From: Clostridiales bacterium
Lineage (GTDB): Bacteria > Bacillota > Clostridia > Oscillospirales > Ruminococcaceae
Direction of reading: 5' to 3'
Assembly (NCBI GenBank): GCA_012799315.1
Contig: JAAZLM010000264.1
Location: forward strand, 1 to 5,167
Length of the DNA stretch: 5,167 nucleotides
Shown here: positions 1 to 5,167 of the stretch, piece by piece
Layout: each line of letters begins with the position of its first letter
How positions within the stretch are numbered: the stretch's first letter is position 1
Made by a program: the position numbers and the translations under genes
Notes under the pieces: model-generated
The model's database searches: none
What the model was told of the DNA's origin: nothing
Seen by the model: only the letters and a program-made list of their open reading frames with translations

Positions 1-240
1 GCAACAGAGATATACCGCCCACTATGTGGGTAAGGGTGGAAAGGTGAGGTAAGAGCTCACCGGGATGCAGGCGACTGCATTGCCATGTAAACCCTATCCG
101 ATGCAACACCGTTTGGTTTCGAAGAATATTATGCGTCTGCTCGGCGTGTTCTTCGTTAATAGGTGGCTTCAGCCATTGTGGTGACACTTGGCGCAGATAG
201 ATAACCACGTAAACAGAACTCGGCTTATAGGCTTGGTCAT
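1..240 (+). ncRNA. rnpB: RNase P RNA, 3' portion (5' end outside window)
   Basis: This is the catalytic RNA of ribonuclease P, which removes the 5' leader from pre-tRNAs together with the small RnpA protein. Landmarks are visible in the expected order. The conserved GCAACAGAGA block is at 1-10 and ACCGCC at 14-19. The GTAAGGGTG block (30-38) precedes a hairpin pairing 43-48 with 56-61 around the conserved GTAAGAG. A P12-like hairpin pairs 65-70 with 75-80 and is closed by a GCGA (GNRA) tetraloop. An L15-like GGT at 115-117 is the element that pairs with the tRNA CCA end. A P16/P17-like stem pairs 120-126 with 149-155. AGATAGATAACCACG is at 195-209, and ACAGAA (213-218) with CGGCTTAT (221-228) forms the last universally conserved segment. 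The P16 arm suggests class A rather than the Bacillus class B. The 5' third is missing, so P1 pairing cannot be checked and the mature 3' end is only placed to within about 10 bases. Confidence 0.95.
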
Positions 241-248
241 TATATAAG

Positions 249-288
249 AACCCGCCGTCCTATTTAAAGGGACGGCGGGTTGTTTTTT
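249..288 (+). terminator. Rho-independent terminator of rnpB, possibly bidirectional
   Basis: A perfect 12-base-pair GC-rich stem (249-260 with 270-281) closes a 9-base loop and is followed by six T residues at 283-288, so it is a strong intrinsic terminator for the + strand RNA gene. The convergent ACT-domain gene stops only 11 bases beyond the T tract. On the minus strand the same stem is followed by TTCTTATATAA, a weak U tract. It may therefore also end the iorA-iorB-paaK-ACT transcript, for which no other terminator is seen. Confidence 0.93.
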
Positions 289-298
289 ATCGTCATAA

Positions 299-730
299 CT
301 ACATTTCATAAATTTCTTCACTTGATAGGACTTTTACACCATTTTTCTTCAATACCTCGACTGCGGTTTCATTATCCTCAACTCTTAGGATAACATATGC
401 CGTTTCGTCCATTCGGGATAGGAAGGCATACATATATTCTACACTAATTTGACTTTCAAATAGAGATTTCATCATGATCAGCATTCCGCCAGGTTTATCG
501 GGGATTCCTGCAGCTATTACCTTTGTCAAAGATACTGTGTATTCGTGCTCTTTCAATGCTTCTTCGGCCTTTTTAGGATTGTTAACTATTAACCTTAATA
601 TGCCAAAATCCTTAGTGTCAGCGATTGACATTGCTCTGATGTCAATATCATTATTGTGTAGCACCTCTGCTATTTCAGATAATCTCCCTAATTTGTTCTC
701 TACAAAAATTGAAATTTGTTCTATTAACAT
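299..730 (-). CDS. Tandem ACT-domain protein, putative amino acid-binding regulator
   Basis: This is a small soluble protein of 143 residues made of two ACT domains and nothing else. ACT 1 spans about residues 3-68, with the ligand-turn sequence N12-K-L-G15-R-L followed by the first helix. ACT 2 spans about 70-140, with the turn I76-P-D-K-P-G-G82. ACT domains usually bind amino acids at domain interfaces and control a partner enzyme or regulator. No catalytic or DNA-binding domain is present, so any effect must be through a partner or by sequestering a ligand. The start is supported by a strong AAGGAGGG ribosome binding site at 738-745. The gene lies 25 bases after paaK and is the last gene of the iorA-iorB-paaK unit; it ends in TAG and converges on rnpB. 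Stand-alone tandem ACT proteins are commonly found beside aryl-CoA ligase and IorAB genes in anaerobes. An aromatic amino acid or aryl-acid ligand is inferred from context only. Confidence 0.9.
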   Translation of the reverse strand: MLIEQISIFVENKLGRLSEIAEVLHNNDIDIRAMSIADTKDFGILRLIVNNPKKAEEALKEHEYTVSLTKVIAAGIPDKPGGMLIMMKSLFESQISVEYMYAFLSRMDETAYVILRVEDNETAVEVLKKNGVKVLSSEEIYEM

Positions 731-755
731 TTGGATACCCTCCTTATATTTTTGC

Positions 756-2057
756 TTATTTGCGTTTATCTATTACCCTTGTCGCTTTTCCCTCACTTCT
801 GGGAATGGATTTCGGTTCTACTAGCCTAATTTTAGCCGATATGCCAAGAGTTGATTCGATAGCTTGCTTAATTCTATTTTCCATTTCCTCAAGGCTCTTA
901 ATAGCATCGGAGAAGATTTCGTCCGTCATCTCGACCTGAATCTCTAATGTGTCACGATTTTCCACCCTGTCGACTATTAGCAGATAATGCGGTGAAATAT
1001 TACCCATGCTGAGCAGAACACTCTCCACCTGTGATGGGAATACATTTACACCACGGATAATTAGCATATCGTCGGAGCGTCCTTGCGGCTTTAGCATCTT
1101 GATTAATGTGCGTCCGCATGAACATTTATCACGTGTCAGTACTGCAATATCCCTTGTGCGATAGCGAATTAGCGGTAGCGCCTGCTTTGTGATGCAAGTG
1201 AAAACAAGTTCGCCCGCCTCACCGAATGGCAATACCTCGCCAGTATCGGGGTCGATAATTTCTGGAATAAAGTGATCCTCGTTAATGTGCATTCCATTCT
1301 GCTCACTACATTCATATGCAACTCCGGGACCGATAATTTCGGATAAACCATATATGTCATATGCCTTTATGCCAAGACCTTTTTCGATTTCTTCTCTCAT
1401 CTCGTCAGTCCATGGCTCTGCTCCTAGTATGCCCGCTTTTAGCTTAAATTCCGATGGATCTATTCCCATTTCACGGATTGATTCAGCTAGATATAATGCA
1501 TATGATGGAGTCACGCAAATTATTGTTGAGCCAAAGTCCTTTAGTATCTGGATTTGCCTGCTCGTATTCCCTGCCGATACAGGTATCGCAGTAGCACCGA
1601 TTTTTTCCGTACCGTAGTGCATACCTAGACCGCCCGTGAATAGCCCATATCCATATGATACATGAATGAAGTCATCCTTACTGCCACCAGCGGCGGCGAT
1701 TGCACGTGCGGCAACTTCACTCCATATATCGATATCGCCCTGTGTATATCCTACTACGGTTTGCTTTCCCGTTGTCCCAGATGAGGCATGAACACGCACT
1801 ACTTCATCCAGTGGAACAGCGAACATCCCATACGGATATGTATCTCTAAGATCCTGCTTTAATGTGAACGGTAATTTTGATAAATCATCTGCCGTCTTAA
1901 TATCGTCGGGGCTAATCCCCGCCTCTTCCATCTTTTTACGATAATGTTCTACATTCTGGTACACATGCCTAACGGTGCTCGATAGTCTAAATGATTGAAG
2001 TGCTTTAATTTCGTGCAATGGCGCACATTCGATATTCTTATTAAAATACTTTTCCAT
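756..2057 (-). CDS. paaK: Phenylacetate-CoA ligase family (AMP-forming)
   Basis: This cytoplasmic adenylate-forming enzyme makes aryl-acetyl-CoA from an aryl acetate, ATP and CoA, giving AMP and PPi. The 433 residues match the normal family length and the gene looks intact. The phosphate-binding loop SSGTTGK is at residues 92-98, YGLSE at 236-240 and the ribose-binding RYRTRD at 298-303. The hinge and start of the C-terminal domain [18 protein letters not shown] runs from 326 to about 345, and the catalytic lysine is likely K424 in EGKATRV. Cys250, His257, Cys312 and Cys314 could form the structural zinc site reported for some PaaK structures (inference). The ATG at 2057 fits the usual family N-terminus (Y-F-N..IE) and is preceded by a purine-rich GGGGGAAGG about 9 bases upstream. 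The gene sits 36 bases after iorB and 25 before the ACT gene. The acid used (phenylacetate, indoleacetate or 4-hydroxyphenylacetate) cannot be read from sequence; the pairing with IorAB favours an aryl acetate. Confidence 0.95.
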   Translation of the reverse strand: MEKYFNKNIECAPLHEIKALQSFRLSSTVRHVYQNVEHYRKKMEEAGISPDDIKTADDLSKLPFTLKQDLRDTYPYGMFAVPLDEVVRVHASSGTTGKQTVVGYTQGDIDIWSEVAARAIAAAGGSKDDFIHVSYGYGLFTGGLGMHYGTEKIGATAIPVSAGNTSRQIQILKDFGSTIICVTPSYALYLAESIREMGIDPSEFKLKAGILGAEPWTDEMREEIEKGLGIKAYDIYGLSEIIGPGVAYECSEQNGMHINEDHFIPEIIDPDTGEVLPFGEAGELVFTCITKQALPLIRYRTRDIAVLTRDKCSCGRTLIKMLKPQGRSDDMLIIRGVNVFPSQVESVLLSMGNISPHYLLIVDRVENRDTLEIQVEMTDEIFSDAIKSLEEMENRIKQAIESTLGISAKIRLVEPKSIPRSEGKATRVIDKRK

Positions 2058-2093
2058 ATTACGGTGCCTTCCCCCTGCCGATACGGCGGCTAA

Positions 2094-2678
2094 TTATTTA
2101 TATTGCTCACGACCAAGTATGAATGCCTTTTCATTAATTGAAATTGCCTTTTTAGGGACATTGTCAAGCAAAGCATCTTGCCATATCTTTTCTTCAAATG
2201 GCATTATCTTTGATAGAATCCCCATTAAAACAACATTGACTGCTTTTGATGAGCCGGCCTCAATAGCTAATTTCAGCGCATCTACCGCTATAATGTCAAC
2301 ATCAAGTTCTTTTATCTGATTAATAATATCGTCCGGATAATTCATTGCCCCTGTAATTACGGGCATTGGCGATATTTTCTGCGTATTGGTAATTAGCTTG
2401 CCGCCCTTTTTCAACATGGGTAGGCTCCTTGCCGCTTCAAGCTGTTCGAATGCGATTATAATATCAGCCTCGCCCTCCGTTACGACGGGGGAATAAACTT
2501 CACCATTGGAATACTTAACATATGTAACTACTGAGCCGCCCCGTTGCGACATTCCATGAACTTCACTAACCTTAACATCATACCCTTGTGAAAGGAGAAC
2601 ATCACCTAAAATTCGGCTCGCTAGGAGTGTCCCCTGACCACCTACGCCGACTAGCATAATCGAAAATACATTAGACAT
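2094..2678 (-). CDS. iorB: Indolepyruvate:ferredoxin oxidoreductase, beta subunit
   Basis: This is the small subunit of the TPP- and iron-sulfur-dependent enzyme that converts aryl pyruvate, CoA and oxidised ferredoxin to aryl-acetyl-CoA, CO2 and reduced ferredoxin. It corresponds to the gamma-type domain of pyruvate:ferredoxin oxidoreductases. At 194 residues it has the usual IorB length. A glycine-rich G11-V-G-G-Q-G16 loop follows the first strand. The family signature E39-V-H-G-M-S-Q-R-G-G-S-V50 comes next, then F77-E-Q-L-E-A-A-R-S-L-P87. No Fe-S cysteine motif is present, as expected for this subunit. Its ATG overlaps the end of iorA by 8 bases (the start lies upstream of the iorA TAA), and a perfect AGGAGG at 2687-2692 lies inside the iorA coding end. 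This arrangement suggests translational coupling and balanced synthesis of the two subunits. It ends in TAA 36 bases before paaK. Confidence 0.95.
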   Translation of the reverse strand: MSNVFSIMLVGVGGQGTLLASRILGDVLLSQGYDVKVSEVHGMSQRGGSVVTYVKYSNGEVYSPVVTEGEADIIIAFEQLEAARSLPMLKKGGKLITNTQKISPMPVITGAMNYPDDIINQIKELDVDIIAVDALKLAIEAGSSKAVNVVLMGILSKIMPFEEKIWQDALLDNVPKKAISINEKAFILGREQYK

Positions 2679-4413
2679 TCTCTTTACCTCCTACAATAGC
2701 ATCGAATCTGCAAAGCTGCGAACACACTCCGCAACCGGTGCAACTCGTCGCATCGATCGATGCCTTCCCATCCTTCATAGAGATCGATGGGCATCCGATT
2801 CTAAAACAAGCCCTGCAAGTAATGCATTTATCCCTATCAACGGTGAGCGGCGGATTGTATTCCACATATTTGAGCAATGCGCATGGTCTACGTGTTATGA
2901 TAACGGACGGTTCCTCTGCTGCCATCTCTTCGACTACTGCTTCCTCCGTTGCTTTTAGGTCGTATGGATCAACAATTCTGACACGACGAACGCCGACGGC
3001 TTTACACACTGCTTCAATGCTGATTGTCTGGGCAATATCTCCCTTTAAATTATATCCAGTTGTCGGATTGTGTTGGTGGCCCGTCATGCCTGTAATACTA
3101 TTATCAAGTATGATAATAGTCGAATTACTACCATTATATACAGTGTTGATTAACCCCGTAACACCCGAATGCATGAATGTCGAATCGCCAATTACTGCGA
3201 CTGATTTCTTCTCCGTATCTTCGCCGCCTGCAACATTATATCCATGCTGCGCCGATATAGATGCGCCCATGCAAATTGTTGTATCCATTGCCGATAATGG
3301 CGGCGCCGCTCCTAATGTGTAGCAACCAATGTCGCCACTAACATATGCTTTATGCTTTGCTAATATGTAGAACAGCCCCCTATGTGGACAGCCTGCGCAC
3401 ATTACTGGTGGTCGAACCGGTATATTCACATCAAGTGCAACATTCTCACGCTTATCGCCAAGGATTTTCTCCGCAATCGTCGCTTGTGAAAATTCACCGA
3501 TCAGGCTAAAAATCTCCTTACCAAGAACATTGATACCATTCTTCTTGCAATGTGTTTCTATAATATCGTCAAGCTCCTCAACTACATATAGCTTGTCAAC
3601 TTTTTTAGCAAAATCCTCGATTAATTTAGTCGGGAGAGGATTGACCATGCCAAGCTTTAGATAGCTTGCTTTATCGCCAAAAACCTCTTTCGCATATTGA
3701 TAGCTAATTCCCGATGTTATAATCCCGATTGAGTCGCCGCCAATTTCCACCTTATTGAGTGGCGATGTTTCAGCAAGTTCGGCAAGTCTTGATTGCCTTT
3801 CTTCTACAACAACATGCCTATTCCTTGCATTCGCTGGTACCATGACGTATTTCTGCGGATTCTTGACATATTCCTTTAGCTCGATCTGTTGTCTATCGCA
3901 TATTTCCACCTTACTCTGTGAATGCGATACTCTTGTAGATAGACGAATTAGAACAGGTGTGTCAAATTCCTCAGATAGTTCGAATGCCTCTTTTATGTAG
4001 TCCTTGCATTCCTGCGAATCAGCCGGTTCAAGCATTGGCAATTTCGCCGCTATGGCATAGTGACGGGAGTCCTGTTCGTTCTGCGATGAATGCATACCCG
4101 GATCGTCGGCAACGGCAATTACTACCCCGCCATTCACTCCCGTATATGATGCGGTGAAAAGCGGATCCGCCGCAACATTCAGCCCGACGTGCTTCATTGC
4201 ACTAAATGAACGTGCGCCCTTTATTCCCGCACCAAGGGCAACCTCAAGTGCGACCTTCTCATTCGGTGCCCACTCCGCATATATCTCGTCATATTTCGCT
4301 GCAAATTCAGTAATTTCCGTACTCGGTGTCCCAGGATAGCTTGATACGACCCTGCATCCAGCTTCATATAAACCTCTTGCGACAGCCTCATTCCCTAAAA
4401 ATAATTTACTCAT
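2671..4413 (-). CDS. iorA: Indolepyruvate:ferredoxin oxidoreductase, alpha subunit
   Basis: This is the large catalytic subunit of IOR, which carries TPP and two Fe-S clusters and acts on aryl pyruvates derived from Trp, Phe and Tyr. The 580 residues contain, in order, the PFOR-like pyrimidine-binding domain (about 1-165, with YPGTPSTE at 26-33 and the E48-W-A-P-N-E-K segment), a central domain (about 225-320), and the TPP domain. The TPP domain has C339-A-G-C342-P-H-R and the metal/diphosphate motif G409-D-S..N, ending near D437-N438. A C-terminal ferredoxin domain holds C530-X2-C533-X2-C536-X4-C541-P and C558-X2-C561-X2-C564-X3-C568. The X4 spacing in the first cluster is typical of IorA. 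The second cluster has Arg after the last Cys instead of the common Pro. The start at 4413 is chosen because AGGTGGG lies 3 bases upstream and the following MSKLFLGNEA matches family N-termini. The frame is open 31 codons further up, but that stretch lies in the structured leader. Confidence 0.96.
   Translation of the reverse strand: MSKLFLGNEAVARGLYEAGCRVVSSYPGTPSTEITEFAAKYDEIYAEWAPNEKVALEVALGAGIKGARSFSAMKHVGLNVAADPLFTASYTGVNGGVVIAVADDPGMHSSQNEQDSRHYAIAAKLPMLEPADSQECKDYIKEAFELSEEFDTPVLIRLSTRVSHSQSKVEICDRQQIELKEYVKNPQKYVMVPANARNRHVVVEERQSRLAELAETSPLNKVEIGGDSIGIITSGISYQYAKEVFGDKASYLKLGMVNPLPTKLIEDFAKKVDKLYVVEELDDIIETHCKKNGINVLGKEIFSLIGEFSQATIAEKILGDKRENVALDVNIPVRPPVMCAGCPHRGLFYILAKHKAYVSGDIGCYTLGAAPPLSAMDTTICMGASISAQHGYNVAGGEDTEKKSVAVIGDSTFMHSGVTGLINTVYNGSNSTIIILDNSITGMTGHQHNPTTGYNLKGDIAQTISIEAVCKAVGVRRVRIVDPYDLKATEEAVVEEMAAEEPSVIITRRPCALLKYVEYNPPLTVDRDKCITCRACFRIGCPSISMKDGKASIDATSCTGCGVCSQLCRFDAIVGGKENV
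2687..2692 (-). promoter_or_regulatory. Ribosome binding site of iorB inside the end of iorA
   Basis: A perfect AGGAGG lies 8 bases before the iorB ATG and within the last codons of iorA. It supports the 2678 start and an overlapping, coupled gene pair. Confidence 0.85.
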
Positions 4414-4416
4414 TAA

Positions 4417-4423
4417 CCCACCT
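4417..4423 (-). promoter_or_regulatory. Ribosome binding site of iorA
   Basis: AGGTGGG on the minus strand ends 3 bases before the ATG at 4413 (the AGGTGG core about 4). It decides the start against the longer open frame reaching 4506, whose ATG has no comparable site and would fall almost at the predicted transcription start. The spacing is a little short. Confidence 0.75.
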
Positions 4424-4438
4424 ACTACTATATAAAAT

Positions 4439-4496
4439 TTAAAGATCGGCATATTTTTATTATAATCTTTAATATGCCGCCGATATGATATGTCGG
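4439..4496 (-). promoter_or_regulatory. Structured leader of iorA with interlocked inverted repeats
   Basis: On the minus strand the leader contains a 9-base-pair hairpin, 4471-4479 with 4447-4455, with a 15-base loop. The loop side carries UUAAAGAU (4472-4465), which is exactly complementary to AUCUUUAA (4446-4439) directly after the hairpin. The two pairings cross each other and share two bases, so they form either a pseudoknot-like fold or alternative structures. Just upstream a further imperfect hairpin pairs 4490-4496 with 4480-4486 with one mismatch. No recognised riboswitch or T-box signature is present. Function is unknown; it could tune mRNA stability or translation of iorA. Confidence 0.45.
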
Positions 4497-4516
4497 ATAA
4501 AATCATATATAATTAT

Positions 4517-4545
4517 ATTCTATCATATTTTAATTGTCTTGTTAA
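4517..4545 (-). promoter_or_regulatory. Sigma-A type promoter of the iorA operon
   Basis: On the minus strand TTAACA (-35, 4540-4545) and TAGAAT (-10, 4517-4522) are separated by exactly 17 bases, and a TGA precedes the -10 as an extended -10 element. Each hexamer differs from consensus at one position. Transcription would start near 4510, giving a leader of about 97 bases before iorA. It lies downstream of the ackA terminator, so the iorA unit has its own promoter. Confidence 0.8.
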
Positions 4546-4559
4546 GCCTATTCTTGAAA

Positions 4560-4585
4560 ATATCTTAACTTTTTGTTTAAGATAT
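4560..4585. repeat. 26-base dyad upstream of the iorA promoter
   Basis: A perfect 9-base inverted repeat, ATATCTTAA at 4560-4568 and TTAAGATAT at 4577-4585, has an 8-base T-rich spacer. It sits between the ackA terminator and the iorA -35 element, with its centre about 62 bases before the predicted transcription start. That position suits an activator site. The alternative is a weak second terminator hairpin for ackA, since TTTT follows it on the minus strand, but the stem is almost all A/T. Confidence 0.5.
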
Positions 4586-4587
4586 AG

Positions 4588-4620
4588 AAAAAAGCCATCC
4601 CATTATAATGGAATGGCTTA
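4588..4620 (-). terminator. Rho-independent terminator of ackA
   Basis: On the minus strand, 6 bases after the ackA stop codon, a 12-pair stem with one mismatch (4608-4619 with 4592-4603) and a 4-base loop is followed by a run of T (4593-4588). It is a good intrinsic terminator and separates ackA from the iorA operon. Confidence 0.88.
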
Positions 4621-4625
4621 TTTGT

Positions 4626-5167
4626 TTATTTACTTACAACCTCTAATGTATCTCGTGCGATTAGTAATTCTTCATTTGTTGGGATGATCCATACATCGGT
4701 CTTTGACGATGGTGTTGATATCTTCCCTTGTCCACGATTTGTCTTGACATTTAGATCTTCGTCTATGTCAATCCCGAAATAACTCATATTCTCGCATACC
4801 TTACCTCTTAAGATAATTGAGTTCTCACCGATACCGCCAGTGAAAATTACAGCGTCAAGCCCATTCATTGCCGCCGCATATGAGCCGATATATCTTTGTA
4901 TCTGATAGACCTGCATATCTATTGCTAGTGCCGCCCTCTCATTCCCTTTAGCAGCGGCGGCGCATAGATCACGGTGATCATTCGATAGTCCTGATATTCC
5001 CAAATATCCCGACTTCTTATTGAGAATATCGCTAATCTCTCTTGCGCTATATCCTTCTTTTTCAGCTAGGAAAGATATTACTGATGGGTCTACTGCTCCC
5101 GATCTTGTTCCCATGATCAGCCCATCGAGCGGTGTGAATCCCATTGATGTATCGATAGCCTTGCCCC
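4626..5167 (-). CDS. ackA: Acetate kinase, C-terminal part (5' end outside window)
   Basis: Acetate kinase interconverts acetyl phosphate plus ADP with acetate plus ATP and is the main substrate-level ATP step of acetate-forming fermentation. About 180 of the usual 400 or so residues are visible. The frame is open to the window edge, beginning GKAIDTSMGFTPLDGL, so the Met at 5144 is internal and not the start. Recognisable pieces are MGTRSGAVDP (the Arg contacts the phosphate in this family), ISGLSNDHRDL, the nucleotide-binding FTGGIGENS, and the C-terminal PTNEEL, whose Glu is the expected magnesium ligand. The catalytic His lies in the missing part. An Ala replaces the common Asp in the RSGD motif, a variation that looks tolerated. 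The gene ends in TAA just before its own terminator. Any partner such as phosphotransacetylase would lie beyond the window. Confidence 0.96.
   Translation of the reverse strand, partial: GKAIDTSMGFTPLDGLIMGTRSGAVDPSVISFLAEKEGYSAREISDILNKKSGYLGISGLSNDHRDLCAAAAKGNERAALAIDMQVYQIQRYIGSYAAAMNGLDAVIFTGGIGENSIILRGKVCENMSYFGIDIDEDLNVKTNRGQGKISTPSSKTDVWIIPTNEELLIARDTLEVVSK

Noticed and set aside
1..240. Other RNA such as tmRNA or rRNA fragment for the left edge
   Set aside because: The ordered set of conserved blocks and hairpins matches RNase P RNA, including the 3' ACAGAA and GGCTTAT segments, and does not match tmRNA or rRNA.
1169..1360. Minus-strand open frame of 63 codons inside paaK
   Set aside because: It is an alternative frame inside an intact, conserved coding region, without its own signals.
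2738..3322. Plus-strand open frame of 194 codons
   Set aside because: It is a shadow antisense to the Fe-S and TPP domains of iorA, which has clear motifs and its own translation signals. The same applies to the plus-strand frames at 474-824, 709-939, 1285-1617, 2119-2319, 3755-4000, 3957-4157 and 4154-4339.
4414..4506. N-terminal extension of iorA to an ATG at 4506
   Set aside because: The extra 31 codons overlap the leader hairpins and begin at about the predicted transcription start. The ATG at 4413 has a ribosome binding site and matches the family N-terminus.
4414..4510. T-box or known aromatic amino acid riboswitch in the iorA leader
   Set aside because: The leader is only about 97 bases and lacks the T-box conserved box and the terminator/antiterminator pair. 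No known riboswitch core was recognised.
4490..4687. Plus-strand open frame of 65 codons across the ackA-iorA intergenic region
   Set aside because: It runs antisense through the iorA promoter, the ackA terminator and the ackA 3' end, has no ribosome binding site and no family resemblance.
1..5167. CRISPR array, insertion sequence, prophage or toxin-antitoxin genes
   Set aside because: No spaced direct repeats, transposase, integrase or phage-like reading frames were seen; the window is metabolic core sequence.

Overview
The window looks like part of the chromosome of an anaerobic, low-to-moderate GC member of the Firmicutes, probably a Clostridia-type amino-acid fermenter. The grounds are an oxygen-sensitive ferredoxin-linked 2-oxoacid oxidoreductase (IorAB), acetate kinase, AGGAGG-type ribosome binding sites and a bacterial RNase P RNA with class A features. 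The species assignment is inference; no marker in the window fixes the genus.

Layout from left to right. Positions 1 to about 240 hold the 3' part of the RNase P RNA gene (rnpB, + strand, 5' end outside the window), followed by a strong hairpin/T-tract terminator. All protein genes are on the minus strand. Reading in their direction, from right to left: the C-terminal half of acetate kinase (ackA, cut by the window edge), its terminator, a 212-base intergenic region with a convincing sigma-A promoter and a structured leader, then iorA, iorB (8-base overlap), a phenylacetate-CoA ligase gene (paaK, 36 bases after iorB) and a tandem ACT-domain protein gene (25 bases after paaK). The last gene runs convergently into the rnpB terminator.

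The four genes iorA-iorB-paaK-ACT are tightly spaced and almost certainly one transcription unit. IorAB interconverts aryl pyruvates (indolepyruvate, phenylpyruvate, 4-hydroxyphenylpyruvate) with aryl-acetyl-CoA plus CO2, using ferredoxin. PaaK-type ligase interconverts aryl acetates with aryl-acetyl-CoA. Together they connect aromatic amino acids with aryl acetates, either as a degradation/fermentation route or, as known in some methanogens and rumen anaerobes, as a route that salvages aryl acids into aromatic amino acids by reductive carboxylation. The ACT protein is a plausible aromatic amino acid sensor for the module. ackA lies upstream on the same strand but is separated by a terminator, so it is probably a separate unit.

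The enzymes themselves are recognised families. The least explained sequence is the iorA upstream region: a 26-base perfect dyad centred near -62 relative to the predicted transcription start, and a leader with interlocked inverted repeats that could form a pseudoknot or alternative hairpins. I see no CRISPR array, insertion sequence, phage gene or clearly undescribed system.
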